This document shows, one piece after another, positions 18,916 to 29,429 of a stretch of DNA of 64,000 nt. Every line of letters starts with the position of its first letter. Within the stretch, counting starts at the first letter, position 1. A program made the position numbers and the translations under genes. The notes beneath the pieces are model-generated. The model was not told where the DNA came from, ran no database searches, and worked only from the letters and a program-made list of their open reading frames with translations. The DNA comes from Vibrio variabilis. GTDB taxonomy: Bacteria > Pseudomonadota > Gammaproteobacteria > Enterobacterales > Vibrionaceae. The stretch lies in the NCBI RefSeq assembly GCF_003263785.1, contig NZ_JYJK01000130.1, positions 62,001 to 126,000 on the forward strand, given 5' to 3'.

Positions 18916-20579
18916 ATGTGTTCAGTATTTGGTATTTTAGACATTAAAAGCGATGCCGCCGCTCTACGTCCAGTGGCTCTTGAAATGTCTAAGAAACTTC
19001 GTCATCGCGGCCCAGATTGGTCCGGTATCTATGCCTCAGATAAAGCAATTCTAGCGCACGAGCGTCTAGCGATTGTTGGTCTTAACAGTGGTGCTCAACC
19101 TCTGTATAGCCAAGATAAAAAACACATCCTTGCTGTTAATGGTGAAATCTATAACCACAAAGAAATTCGTGCACGCTATGAAGGTAAGTACGAGTTCCAA
19201 ACTGACTCTGACTGTGAAGTCATTCTGGCGCTATACCAAGACATGGGTGCGGACCTTCTTGAAGAATTAAACGGTATCTTTGCCTTCGTACTTTACGATG
19301 AAGAGAAAGATGAGTACCTAGTAGGTCGTGACCACATTGGTATCATCCCGCTTTATCAAGGTTATGATGAGCACGGTAACTACTACGTGGCGTCAGAAAT
19401 GAAAGCCTAGTGCCTGTTTGTAAGACCATCAGCGAGTTCCCTCCTGGTTGTTTCTACGGCTCAAAAGATGCAGAGCCTCAGCGCTACTACATCCGTGACT
19501 GGAACGAATATGCTGCAGTACAAGGCAACACCACCAGCAAAGAAGAGCTAACTGAAGCCCTTGAAGCAGCAGTCAAACGTCAGCTTATGACCGACGTACC
19601 ATACGGCGTTCTACTCTCTGGTGGTCTAGATTCTTCTATCACTTCAGCGGTTGCTAAACGTTTTGCAGCTATGCGTATTGAAGACGATGAGCAGTCTGCA
19701 GCATGGTGGCCACAACTTCACTCATTTGCGGTAGGTCTTGAAGGTGCACCTGACTTGAAAGCGGCTCGTGAAGTGGCAGACCAAATCGGTACCGTTCACC
19801 ACGAAATGACGTACACCATTCAAGAAGGTTTGGATGCCATCCGCGATGTTATCTACCACATCGAAACGTACGACGTGACGACGATCCGCGCATCCACTCC
19901 GATGTTCCTAATGGGTCGTAAGATCAAAGCAATGGGCATCAAGATGGTACTGTCTGGCGAAGGTGCTGATGAAATCTTCGGTGGTTACCTCTACTTCCAC
20001 AAAGCGCCAAACGCGAAAGAATTCCACGAAGAGACGGTTCGTAAACTGCTTGCACTGAACATGTTCGACTGTGCTCGTGCTAACAAATCTTTGGCAGCTT
20101 GGGGCGTTGAAGGTCGCGTGCCATTCCTAGACAAAGAGTTTATCGATGTAGCGATGCGTCTAAACCCTGAAGACAAGATGTGTGGCAACGGTAAGATGGA
20201 AAAACACATTCTGCGTGAGTGTTTTGAGCACTACCTACCAGAGTCTATCGCATGGCGTCAGAAAGAGCAGTTCTCAGACGGCGTAGGATACAGCTGGATT
20301 GATACACTAAAAGAAGTGGCAGAAGCTAAAATCACTGACCAGCAAATGGAAACAGCAGCATTCCGCTTCCCATACAACACGCCGACAACAAAAGAAGGTT
20401 ACGCATACCGTGAAATCTTTGAAGAGTTGTTCCCACTAGAGTCAGCGGCGAAGTGTGTACCGGGTGGTCCATCAGTTGCTTGTTCTTCAGCGAAAGCGAT
20501 TGAATGGGATGAGTCATTCCAAAACTGTGTCGACCCATCAGGCCGCGCGGTACAAACGGTTCATAACGACGCTTACTAA
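18916..20579 (+). CDS. asnB: Asparagine synthetase B (frameshifted)
   Basis: Glutamine-hydrolysing asparagine synthetase. The ATG at 18916 follows AAAAGGAAG and is followed by TGT, giving the catalytic N-terminal Cys of the glutaminase domain (MCSVFGILD). The synthetase domain has the ATP pyrophosphatase loop LLSGGLDSSIT and LSGEGADEIFGGY. The frame stops after ASEMKA at about 19410, while the next frame begins at VPVCKTISEFPPG. Adding one C to the CC at 19406-19407 gives EMKALVPVCKTISEFPPG. The repaired 554 aa equals E. coli AsnB. A strong terminator follows. Confidence 0.93.
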
Positions 20580-20590
20580 TCGCTAGACAC

Positions 20591-20618
20591 AAAAAAACCA
20601 GCTTCGGCTGGTTTTTTT
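20591..20618. terminator. Bidirectional terminator between asnB and nnrS
   Basis: CCAGC, TTCG loop, GCTGG with seven A before and seven T after. Convergent genes lie on both sides. Confidence 0.85.
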
Positions 20619-20629
20619 GTGTCTGCAGC

Positions 20630-21814
20630 TTACCCCGGATGCCCATCCACCCTTGGCATTACGAGCATTTTCCCAAAATAGAAGACATACATGGCAAACG
20701 CCAATGTCCAGAGACCCGCACTTACATCGACAAGAATAAACATATGCTCTGGCCATAAGGCTACGCCAACACTGCGTATCACTGCCGCTACAATCACGGC
20801 AACAAAAGCAATCGACATATTCGGGCCTTTATATATGGCTCGGCCTGTGTGTCCCATCGTTACTCGGCTTATCATCGCAAGCACTACACCACCCAGAGCA
20901 CCAACCGCAAAGAGATGCAACATTGCATGCGACGCAAATGCGTTGGAGAGCAACCCGCGACTTAACAAGCTTAACGGCAAACAGAGATACGTCAGCATCA
21001 ATGACCACACTAGCGGCTCAGAAAGCGTCAACCAAGGTTTCCATCGAGCCCAACGAGCCGACTGGGCGACACCGGCGAAAAGCATCAAGGGTTGACCCAA
21101 GGTCGCAAAAGAAAGCGGGAAAAAGCTCAATACAAACAGAGCCAGCAAAGGCAAGGTTGCCGCCCACTCCAACCATGCAATAGGCTGAGGCTTATCATAC
21201 TGAAAACGGCGAGCAGCAAAGAAGGGGATCACTCGGCCGCCCATTATCGACAGCAATAAGGTAAACCACCACAACATCGCTTGCCATACTGCACTTGAGC
21301 TAAATGGAGGCATGCCTTTGATCGTCGCGTAACTGGCAAAGTTAGCAAAAATCGCCAACATAAACAGCGGGACAAAAAACAGGTTACGCCAACCTTTTGC
21401 TCGATAGACTCTAAAGCCGACTTCATAGGCCACCAATGCGATGAATAGTGATTCAATTGATGAGATGAGCCACAGAGGCGTTGGCGTCCAAAACAGCACC
21501 CTGGTGATCGTCCAAAGCGCCACCAACAACAGCAGTCGGTAATGTTTGGTGCCGTACACGCCTGTCCAAGTCTGCACGGCAGTGAGTACAAAACCAACCA
21601 CAATCGCCATCGAAAAACCAAAAATCATTTCATGAGCATGCCACCACAAGGCAGGCACCGCCAATGCGGTCGGCTGGCCATGCTGGAACATTACGACCCA
21701 AGCTACAACTGCAAATACCGCGTAGATGCTTCCAAATAAGAAAAAAGGACGAAACCCTAAACGAAGCCACGCAGGAATGGCTTCTTCTGCCTTTTTATCA
21801 ACGATGTTAATCAT
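20630..21814 (-). CDS. nnrS: NnrS family membrane protein
   Basis: NnrS proteins are multi-pass haem/copper-containing inner-membrane proteins linked to protection from nitric oxide. The 394-aa protein is highly hydrophobic, with about twelve predicted helices. It contains the family features WWHAHEMIFGFSMAIVVGFVLTAVQTWTG (histidines in the first third) and HMLFVGALGGVVLAMISRVTMGHTGR-like sequence (here HLFAVGALGG...VTMGHTGR). No nitric-oxide reductase or regulator gene adjoins it. Its mode of action is not settled. Confidence 0.88.
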   Translation of the reverse strand: MINIVDKKAEEAIPAWLRLGFRPFFLFGSIYAVFAVVAWVVMFQHGQPTALAVPALWWHAHEMIFGFSMAIVVGFVLTAVQTWTGVYGTKHYRLLLLVALWTITRVLFWTPTPLWLISSIESLFIALVAYEVGFRVYRAKGWRNLFFVPLFMLAIFANFASYATIKGMPPFSSSAVWQAMLWWFTLLLSIMGGRVIPFFAARRFQYDKPQPIAWLEWAATLPLLALFVLSFFPLSFATLGQPLMLFAGVAQSARWARWKPWLTLSEPLVWSLMLTYLCLPLSLLSRGLLSNAFASHAMLHLFAVGALGGVVLAMISRVTMGHTGRAIYKGPNMSIAFVAVIVAAVIRSVGVALWPEHMFILVDVSAGLWTLAFAMYVFYFGKMLVMPRVDGHPG

Positions 21815-22160
21815 ACCAATTACTCAATAAATCTAATCTTGTTGACCAAAGCACAAAATGTACCAATTTAAAAAACTATAATTATCAACCAAGTAAACGA
21901 TATTGAGCCCAAAAAAGAGTCCAATTGACTTGCACTAAAATAACGTCATTTTGACTTACATGAGTTTAATATGACTTAGCTAAATCCGCCGACACTATTG
22001 GAATCTCACGGCGTACGCTTTTGGTGGAACAAAATTCGCTCTTTCACAGACAATAATTTCAAACTCAGTTTTTGCTGTGATTATTGTGTTGTGTTTATAG
22101 CCATTGAGAGTAAACTTGCCGCCCATTTAACCAAAACCACAACAAGACTAGGTGAATACA
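21815..22160. other. nnrS-MATE intergenic spacer
   Basis: About 346 AT-rich bases between divergent genes. An open frame at 21998-22189 overlaps the MATE start and has no recognisable features. No clear FNR or NsrR site was seen; both promoters should be here. Confidence 0.4.
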
Positions 22161-23504
22161 ATGTCGAACCGTGCTTCAGCGCTCAGTAATAGAATGAACA
22201 TCGTTGCGCTGACGTGGCCTATTTTTATCGAGGTATTACTCCGCACAGCCCTTAATACTACCGACGTCTTCATGCTAAGTGGCTACTCCGATCAAGCGGT
22301 GTCTGCGGTGGGTGTGATCACTCAGATCAGCTTTTTCCTCATAGTGATCTCTATGATGGTTAGCAGCGGCACCGGGATCTTGATTGCTCAGTACAATGGC
22401 GCCTCTAAATTCGCAGAGGCTGCGCAAACGGGTGTCGCGAGTATTCTTCTCGCACTGGTTGTTGGCTCTGGACTGAGTTTAGCGCTGTTTTTTGGTGCTG
22501 AGCATTTCATCGCCCTATTTGGTCTAGAAGCACAAGTTGCCGCCTTTGGTTACGACTATCTGATCATCAGTGGTTCGATGACCTTTAACGTGACGCTTGG
22601 TATCGTACTGACGACCATTCTTAGAAGCCATGGGTATTCTCGGTCACCTATGATGATCAACCTGGTCGCTGGTGTGATTAATATCGCGGGTAACTATGTC
22701 GCCTTGTATCAACCGTTTGGACTACCTGTATTTGGCGTGAAAGGTGTCGCGATTGCTACAGTAGTGAGTCAACTGATTGGCACTTTGCTGATGATTGCTA
22801 TGGTTCGAGCGAAGAAAATCGAGCTACCTTTCGACGCATGGCGTGCTATCCCAACTCAGCTATATAAAAAGATCATGAAGATTGGCGTCATGAACGCTGG
22901 CGAAGTGCTTTCTTATAATCTGGCACAAATGACCATTGTTTACTTTGTGGTGCAAATGGGCACGGCATCACTTGCTGCATTTACATACGCACAGAACATC
23001 ACTCGTGTCTCGTTCGCTTTTTCCTTGGCACTTGGTCAGGCAGGGCAAATCCAAACCAGCTACTTCATAGGTAAAGGCTGGGTTGATGATATTCTCCATC
23101 GAGTACAGAAGTACTATCTTGTCGGCCTTGCTGCATCGACTGGCATCGTGGTGAGTTTGTTTATCTTCCGTTATCCATTGATTGATCTCTTCACCCAAGA
23201 TCCCGAGATTGCTGCCTTGGTTGCACTATTGATCGGTGGCTCTATTTTTGTTGAATCAGGCCGCGTCTCTAACCTAATTTTTATCGCGGCCCTCAAAGGC
23301 GCAGGCGATATTAAGTTTCCGGTTCAAATGGGTATTTTAAGCATGTGGGGCGTTGCCGTTGTGTTCGCCTACCTGCTTGGTATTCACTGGGGCTACGGCA
23401 TACTTGGCGCTTGGATAGCGATTGGTATGGATGAGTGGCTGCGTGGAATAGTGATGATCCGTCGCTGGCGCTCTAAAGTTTGGACACGATTTGCGCTAAC
23501 CTAG
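22161..23504 (+). CDS. MATE family efflux transporter
   Basis: A multidrug/toxin extrusion protein with about twelve transmembrane helices, exporting cationic compounds by Na+ or H+ antiport. The N-terminal LTWPIFIEVLLRTALNTTDVFMLSGYSD and GTGILIAQYNGA are MATE features, and the second half repeats the pattern (KIGVMNAGEVLSYNLAQM, LALGQAGQIQTSYFIGKG). I start at the ATG at 22161, 7 bases after AGGTG; a GTG at 22152 is an alternative. The protein is 447 aa. The substrate is unknown. Confidence 0.88.
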   Translation: MSNRASALSNRMNIVALTWPIFIEVLLRTALNTTDVFMLSGYSDQAVSAVGVITQISFFLIVISMMVSSGTGILIAQYNGASKFAEAAQTGVASILLALVVGSGLSLALFFGAEHFIALFGLEAQVAAFGYDYLIISGSMTFNVTLGIVLTTILRSHGYSRSPMMINLVAGVINIAGNYVALYQPFGLPVFGVKGVAIATVVSQLIGTLLMIAMVRAKKIELPFDAWRAIPTQLYKKIMKIGVMNAGEVLSYNLAQMTIVYFVVQMGTASLAAFTYAQNITRVSFAFSLALGQAGQIQTSYFIGKGWVDDILHRVQKYYLVGLAASTGIVVSLFIFRYPLIDLFTQDPEIAALVALLIGGSIFVESGRVSNLIFIAALKGAGDIKFPVQMGILSMWGVAVVFAYLLGIHWGYGILGAWIAIGMDEWLRGIVMIRRWRSKVWTRFALT

Positions 23505-23538
23505 ACCTACTGCACCTCTTAGCCCCCTCCAAGACGAC

Positions 23539-23561
23539 GCTCGAGCTGTCATAGCTCGAGC
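23539..23561. repeat. Perfect inverted repeat between convergent genes
   Basis: GCTCGAGCT and AGCTCGAGC are separated by GTCAT. It lies between the MATE stop and the LysR stop and may end both transcripts, although no T run follows. Confidence 0.45.
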
Positions 23562-24517
23562 TACAAATTACTTTCTCGTATCGAGCGAAGTATGGACTCA
23601 TACAAGGCCTCTTTAAGCCACTTGGCCTTATCGTTAAGCTGAGACTGCTTTGGCCAAATAAGGGAAATATCAAAATCCGGCACTGGAACTGGGGGAGGCA
23701 CAGCACTGAGTTGCGATTGCATCAAACTGATTTGAGCCATTTTTTCTGGAACGATGGCAAACATCGCTCGTCCACTAACAAGCCGACCAATCGTAAGAAA
23801 GTTGCGCGATACCGCAGTGACTGAGCGACTCAGCCCGACAGCATCCAAGTGCTTGTCCACATTACTTGAGAACGCGCCTTCTGGGCTCACCAAGCAGTGA
23901 GGTAAGGAGACGAAGGTTTCAATATCAACCCGTTCAATATTCACCATAGACGGGTCATATATGCAGACATGTTTCTCGGTATACAACTTTTGGCTCGCAA
24001 ACTGCTCATCAAGTTCAGGGATGCTACCAATGATCATGTCTAGGCTTTCCTGTTCACTGAGATGCTTGTAGCTGTTTCGATTCACATTGACAAAGCTGAC
24101 CCTTGAATGAGGCGCATCGGACAAGATAGCATCGTAAATCACGGGTCCGAAAATAAACTCGGCATAATCGGTCAAACCAATTTTACACACCCCTCGATAC
24201 TCATTGGGATCGAACTCGATGCTCGGTAGCACCTTATATTCAACCAGATTGAGGATTTGCTCTACAGCCGGAAACAACTCACTCGCCCGCTCTGTTGGCA
24301 CCATTTGATGCCCTTTGCGCTCAAACAACCTATCGCCACACAATTCACGCAGTTTTGCCAAGCTATGACTCATCGCAGACTGACTGACGAAGCATTTTTG
24401 CGCAGCGAGAGACACACTTCGTGTCTGATACAGCCGATAAAACACAATCAGCAAGTTGAGATCTATCCGTTTCCAGTCCAGCCTTTCTTGTCCCATTTTA
24501 TTCATAGTAGGTATCAA
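23561..24517 (-). CDS. LysR family transcriptional regulator (divergent from chrA)
   Basis: A 318-aa LysR-type regulator. The wHTH is DLNLLIVFYRLYQTRSVSLAAQKCFVSQSAMSHSLAKLRE, close to the NodD/LeuO-like subgroup. The effector domain follows, with IGLTDYAEFIFGPVI. It is divergently transcribed from the chrA-like gene across a 78-base gap, so it may control that transporter. An ATG a few codons downstream (MNKMGQ) is an alternative start. The ligand is unknown. Confidence 0.82.
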   Translation of the reverse strand: MIPTMNKMGQERLDWKRIDLNLLIVFYRLYQTRSVSLAAQKCFVSQSAMSHSLAKLRELCGDRLFERKGHQMVPTERASELFPAVEQILNLVEYKVLPSIEFDPNEYRGVCKIGLTDYAEFIFGPVIYDAILSDAPHSRVSFVNVNRNSYKHLSEQESLDMIIGSIPELDEQFASQKLYTEKHVCIYDPSMVNIERVDIETFVSLPHCLVSPEGAFSSNVDKHLDAVGLSRSVTAVSRNFLTIGRLVSGRAMFAIVPEKMAQISLMQSQLSAVPPPVPVPDFDISLIWPKQSQLNDKAKWLKEALYESILRSIRESNL

Positions 24518-24595
24518 AATTATCGATTTGAATCATTATAGTTCGGGTTCTACTATCGGTACCAACTGAAAATTTGATTATCAACTGGGTATATT

Positions 24596-25818
24596 GTGTC
24601 TACTCAACCTTCTGCTGCGCACAACGACGCGCATGACAACGAGCAATCATCACTGTTTGCTATCTTCAAAATCTTTTTCGGCCTTGGCTGGGTAAGCTTT
24701 GGTGGACCTGCGGCGCACATTGGCTATTTTCGCAATACCTTTGTTGAAAAGCTCGGTTGGCTTAGTGATGAAGAGTACGCTCAGATAGTTGCTTGAGTCA
24801 GTTCCTCCCAGGGCCTGGCTCGAGTCAGGTTGGTTTTGCCGTGGGGTATCAACGCGCTGGTCTAGGTGGTGGCATCATGGCCTTTTTGGGCTTCACTTTA
24901 CCTTCAGTGATACTTATGTTGCTTTTAGCCATACTAAGTAGCCAATTCACTGAATCCAGTTATTTTCAAAATGTCGTGCACGGCTTGAAGTTACTGGCAG
25001 TACTTGTGGTAGCCGATGCGGCATGGGGTATGTACAAGAATTTCTGTAAATCTCCGCTCACGGTCACTTTATGTATTGGTACCGCCATTACTCTAATGCT
25101 ATTTCAAAGCGTGGCAAGCCAAGTGTTGGTACTCGTGATTGCTGCAGCTATTGGCGTGCGCTATCTCGCAAATGGCAATGTTACTAACGACAAACCAGTC
25201 TCTACCACGCGTTCATTCTCATGGCTGCCACTGGCAAGCTTTTTTGTGTTATTGCTTGCTCTCCCCCTCGTTGGCGCATACTCACCATCGGTACAACTGT
25301 TTTCCGATTTTTATCAAGCCGGTAGCCTAGTGTTTGGCGGCGGACATGTGGTTCTGCCACTGTTGCAAAACATTGTAGGCAACCAATTGACGCAAGATGC
25401 ATTTTTAACTGGGTATGCTGCCGCTCAAGCCGTTCCAGGTCCAATGTTTACCTTTGCTACCTATATCGGTTATGAGCTTTTGCCGTCAGCGCCTCTGCTC
25501 GGAGCCATCATTGCTACTCTTGGCGTTTTTGTACCAGGCTTTTTACTGCTTGTTGGCGTGCTGAAAAACTGGCAACAACTGGCTGCCATTCCTTCTGTCT
25601 CTGGTGCATTGGTTGGCGTTAATGCTGCTGTGGTGGGACTGCTTCTGTGTGCTCTGTATCAACCCGTGTTTACTAGCGCGGTCATCACACCGCTCGATCT
25701 CTGCTGGGTGCTATTAGGTGCACTATTGATGAAACAGTTTAAGTTACCGATCGTTTGGATGGTCATCTACTTTGCTGCCGCCGGATTTATGGCGCCGAGC
25801 ATTGCAAACTTAATCTAA
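24596..25818 (+). CDS. chrA: Chromate transporter family protein ChrA (frameshifted)
   Basis: A long-chain CHR-family protein built from two homologous halves. The first half has SFGGPAAHIGYFR and QFLPGPGSSQVGFAVGYQRAG, the second VFGGGHVVLPLLQ and AQAVPGPMFTFATYIGY. ChrA members export chromate or related anions, but the family is broader than resistance. The first frame stops at about 24796, within ...IVA. Adding one T at 24793-24794 gives IVALSQFLPGPG and a 407-aa protein, the family's usual size. The start is a GTG at 24596 with a weak ribosome site, so it is less certain. Confidence 0.85.
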
Positions 25819-26039
25819 ATCAAAGTTATAGTGGATTACTGCTGTGATAGCTCGCAACCTATTTAAAGCGTTTCTACACTAATTATTGGGGCAAGTGCCC
25901 CTGTAATACTTGCAATAAAAGGGTTAATGGTAACAAAAGACAATTAATGACTCGATTCACCTAAGACATGCACGCTCCATCAGAGTACACACCACTCGAT
26001 ATGCCTCCATGACAAAGGGTGATATTCAGGAGGTGAGTT

Positions 26040-27173
26040 ATGGATAGCACAAAACTGGGTCAATCTCTGCATACGAGCTCAAATGCCGGCACTATTGGAG
26101 AAGCGATTAAACACACCCATCGCGACATCTCTCATCAAGCTCCTGAAATTGTAAGAGTGGCTTTTGCCAGTTACGACGATGTGCAAGGCGCACTGAAAAC
26201 TTTTGCGCACAGCACAGAGCTTGGCGACCCACTACTTCATTACAGTGCGCCGATCAACAGTCAGTCCTCTCTCGGTAAAAGCATTACTCGCCAACAAGCG
26301 CGAGTGCTCAATGACATCCCGTCAACCGTAACCAGTGCTAGTAGCCATTCACATTGGTTGCTCGAACAAGGTTACCAATCGTCGTTAACGCAGCCTGTTT
26401 TCGATGATGGTCAATTTCTTGGCATGCTGTTCTACGACGCCACTCAACCACACTACTTTGACTCAGCGACCCGAGAAGAAATCATCACCCACTCTGCACC
26501 ACTGATCGAAGTGATTACCCATCAACGTCGCTGCGTCAACGCGATGACAGATTTGGGACATGTAGTGAGACGCACCAACTTTGAGCACCAAGATGAGAGC
26601 TTAGATCATGCCTACCGGGTTGGTCAGTATGCCCATATTATCGGCACCGAGCTTGCACAGTTGTATCAACTGGACGATGAAACTTTGGATCATATCGTGC
26701 AGTTTGCCCAGTTGCATGATATTGGAAAATACTCAGCACTTAGCACCTCCTCGCAAAGCCTATGGCTTGAAGATTGGGGAAATCACTTACAGTTGACCGC
26801 TCAAATCCAGCACGGTTTAAACCTAGTTAATGATTTGGCACGACAAATCCATGAGCAGCAACACACCTGCGTGCAATTGCTCCGAGAGATCATACAGTAT
26901 CATCATGAATATTTAGATGGCAGCGGTGCTCCAAAAGGTTTGCGCCACGCTGATATACCAGTGTCAGCTCGCATTGTTACGGTTGCTAACATTTTTGATG
27001 CTCTAACTAGTCACCGCTATTACAGTGAATCTTGGTCATTGACTCACGCCCTACTTGAGCTTGAAAAAATGGTGGCCATGGGCAAGCTTGATGGTAATTG
27101 TGTACAAGCACTACGAGCCCAGCAAGACGCTGTCAGGCTTGTGATGCAGTCTGTTCACGTACCAAGAGTTTGA
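26040..27173 (+). CDS. HD-GYP-like domain protein with a GAF-like N-terminus
   Basis: A 377-aa protein with a strong ribosome site (AGGAGGTGAG). Residues 1-170 look like a GAF-type sensor fold, including QPVFDDGQFLGMLFYD. The HD domain has FAQLHDIGKYS near residue 225, a further histidine in QIQHGLNL, and YHHEYLDGSGAPKGL near 290-304, then ARIVTVANIFDAL. HD-GYP phosphodiesterases degrade cyclic di-GMP, but the family motif HHExxDGxGYP has A in place of Y here, and the region after HDIGK is unlike the usual IGKIAIPD. Metal residues seem kept, so it could still be active or only sense. No partner gene is clear. Confidence 0.8.
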   Translation: MDSTKLGQSLHTSSNAGTIGEAIKHTHRDISHQAPEIVRVAFASYDDVQGALKTFAHSTELGDPLLHYSAPINSQSSLGKSITRQQARVLNDIPSTVTSASSHSHWLLEQGYQSSLTQPVFDDGQFLGMLFYDATQPHYFDSATREEIITHSAPLIEVITHQRRCVNAMTDLGHVVRRTNFEHQDESLDHAYRVGQYAHIIGTELAQLYQLDDETLDHIVQFAQLHDIGKYSALSTSSQSLWLEDWGNHLQLTAQIQHGLNLVNDLARQIHEQQHTCVQLLREIIQYHHEYLDGSGAPKGLRHADIPVSARIVTVANIFDALTSHRYYSESWSLTHALLELEKMVAMGKLDGNCVQALRAQQDAVRLVMQSVHVPRV

Positions 27174-27397
27174 CACTCATTTGAGCGCAAGTGATCCTTT
27201 AGCTTGCGCTCGATTTTGAAGCGACGCCTCATTAACAGATCTGAGTTTTTACTCAAATTATGTGCTAAAGGCCTCATTTATCAGTCACTCCCTTCTTGCA
27301 GTCCCTAATCACAGTGACTAGTATTGTACTGTTAACAATCAATTAACATAACTACAACTATAAAATCTATCGTTCTACACGTAAACGGAGTTCAAGA

Positions 27398-29086
27398 ATG
27401 ATACAGCCTAATAACGAAACGACTACTTCAAGCTGTACCCTACCGCCGCCCAACGAAATGATCCTAAAGTGGGCGCATGAAAAGCCAAATGAGGTTTACC
27501 TTAAACAGATCATAAACCGTGAGTTCGTCGAATTTACTTATGCTGAGGTTGCCGATAAAGCGCTAAGACTCGTCAGCGCACTACGTTCATTGGGTGTGCA
27601 ACCGGGTGACAAAGTAGCACTGATATCGAAAAACTGCGCCGAATGGTTTATCTGTGATCTCGCCATGATGCTTGGCGATTATGTCAGCGTGCCCATTTTC
27701 CCAACTGCAGGTGCTGACACCATTGAGTACTGTTTGACACACAGTGAGAGTAAAGTGCTCATCGCCGGTAAACTTGACGATCCAGCAGCGACTAGTGAAG
27801 TCATTGGAGGTATGGACTCACTGATTACGATCTCGCTCCCTTACGACACCGCACCAAGCTGCCAGCATAGCTTCACACAGCTCGTGGCTGACCATCAGCC
27901 AAGTGAAGAGCGCCCTGTACACTATGACGATAAACTGATGTCTTTAGTTTATACCTCTGGTACATCTGGTTTGCCAAAAGGCGCGATGCTCACCTATGGC
28001 GCGTTCAACTGGTCAGTGCAAAGATTGATTGATCACATAGGCATAGAAGCCAACGACCGTCTGTTCTCATACCTACCGCTCGCCCATATTACCGAGCGAG
28101 TATACATCTTCGGCTCATCCGTTATGGGCGGGGTTCCAACTGCCTTCCCAGAATCACTGGATACCTTTATTGAAGATGTGAAGATGCAGCGTCCAACGCT
28201 ATTCATCTCAGTGCCGAGATTATGGAACTTATTCCAACAACGAATCCAAGACAAGTTGCCACAGAAGAAGCTCAACATCTTGTTGAAGATCCCGTTTGTA
28301 AACTCACTCATCAAGAAAAAACTCGCTGATGGCCTAGGTTTGGACCAAGCCCGCGTACTTGGCTGTGGCTCAGCACCGGTTTCACCGGCTCTACTTGAGT
28401 GGTATCACAGCGTCGGCCTTAACATTACTGAAGCTTGGGGGATGACAGAGTCGTTTGCCTACAGCACGATTAACCATCCATTTAGAGCAGACAAAATTGG
28501 TACCGTAGGTAATGCAGGACCGGGCATTGAACTGAAGATTGCTGACGATGATGAGATCATGGTGCGCAGTCAGGGCATGTTCTCCGGCTACTATAAAAAT
28601 GACATCGCGACACAAGAGTCTTTCGACAATGATGGTTGGCTGCACACGGGTGATATTGGTGTTATCGATAGCGATGGCTACTTAACCATTCGCGGTCGTA
28701 AAAAAGATACCTTTAAAACGGCAAAAGGTAAGTTTGTTGCTCCAGTACCTATTGAGAACAAACTCGCTGAATACAGTCGCGTCGAGATGATGTGTCTTAT
28801 TGGCCTTGGTCTACCCGCTCCTATCTTGCTGGTTGTGCCTCATGATTTCCCTAACTTTGACCGTGAGCGTTATGCACGTACCGCAGAGCGTGTTATTAAG
28901 CGCATGAACCAAGAGCTTGAGTCACATGCGCAAATCAAGGGTGTATTGATGGTTAAAGAGCCGTGGAGCATTGAAAACGGCTTGCTAACGCCAACGCTCA
29001 AGATTAAACGCCACCTTCTAGAGCAGAAGTACCACGAAGTTGGTCAGAACTGGCCAAAAGGTCAACTGGTGGTATGGGAAGAGTAA
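27398..29086 (+). CDS. Long-chain fatty-acid--CoA ligase family protein (AMP-binding)
   Basis: An ANL-superfamily adenylating enzyme of the FAA1 type, expected to activate a fatty acid to its CoA thioester. The P-loop is LVYTSGTSGLPKGAML near residue 190. Further motifs are SYLPLAHITERV, GLNITEAWGMTES, GWLHTGDIGVID and KKDTFKTAKGKFVAP (C-terminal lysine region). The 562-aa length is normal for bacterial FAA1-like ligases. A hairpin terminator follows. The substrate chain length is not inferable. Confidence 0.87.
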   Translation: MIQPNNETTTSSCTLPPPNEMILKWAHEKPNEVYLKQIINREFVEFTYAEVADKALRLVSALRSLGVQPGDKVALISKNCAEWFICDLAMMLGDYVSVPIFPTAGADTIEYCLTHSESKVLIAGKLDDPAATSEVIGGMDSLITISLPYDTAPSCQHSFTQLVADHQPSEERPVHYDDKLMSLVYTSGTSGLPKGAMLTYGAFNWSVQRLIDHIGIEANDRLFSYLPLAHITERVYIFGSSVMGGVPTAFPESLDTFIEDVKMQRPTLFISVPRLWNLFQQRIQDKLPQKKLNILLKIPFVNSLIKKKLADGLGLDQARVLGCGSAPVSPALLEWYHSVGLNITEAWGMTESFAYSTINHPFRADKIGTVGNAGPGIELKIADDDEIMVRSQGMFSGYYKNDIATQESFDNDGWLHTGDIGVIDSDGYLTIRGRKKDTFKTAKGKFVAPVPIENKLAEYSRVEMMCLIGLGLPAPILLVVPHDFPNFDRERYARTAERVIKRMNQELESHAQIKGVLMVKEPWSIENGLLTPTLKIKRHLLEQKYHEVGQNWPKGQLVVWEE

Positions 29087-29099
29087 TCACTCTTTAATC

Positions 29100-29133
29100 C
29101 AAAATAGGCGACCTCAGGGTCGCCTATTTTATT
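29100..29133. terminator. Bidirectional terminator after the acyl-CoA ligase gene
   Basis: AAAATAGGCGACC and GGGTCGCCTATTTT with a three-base loop, then ATTT. It lies against the 3' end of the convergent DUF1127 gene. Confidence 0.8.
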
Positions 29134-29338
29134 TCCAGAAAGGTCTACGACTCTCTTGTTTCGCTTCATAAGGAGTGATTCCGATATCATCAAGCAGCCG
29201 ATCTGACATCTCTGCAAGCGCTTTTCGAGTTCTGTAGTTTTGATGCCAAGTTCTAACTACAGTTAAGATATTCTTTCTTAGCTGAAGTCCATCATTTTCC
29301 TGCTCTACACATTCGAGCTTCGTAATAGTTCTGTCCAT
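29129..29338 (-). CDS. DUF1127 domain small protein
   Basis: A 69-aa protein with the DUF1127 pattern TWHQNYRTRKALAEMSDRLLDDIGIT near its C-terminus. In other proteobacteria, DUF1127 proteins are small RNA-associated or stress-linked; the exact role here is unknown. It is divergent from a LysR regulator, which begins about 90 bases away. Confidence 0.82.
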   Translation of the reverse strand: MDRTITKLECVEQENDGLQLRKNILTVVRTWHQNYRTRKALAEMSDRLLDDIGITPYEAKQESRRPFWK

Positions 29339-29429
29339 TTGTTTTCCCTCCGTCTTTTCGTATAATTTTTGTGCACACAGAGAAAACTGACAAACGATCT
29401 ATCCTGTCATTGAGTTAAGGAAAACTTAA

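Noticed and set aside
19400..19412. Reading asnB as two separate genes (amidotransferase and synthetase)
   Set aside because: One added base restores the normal 554-aa fused enzyme.
21998..22189. 63-codon open frame before the MATE gene
   Set aside because: It overlaps the MATE start in another frame and its composition looks random.
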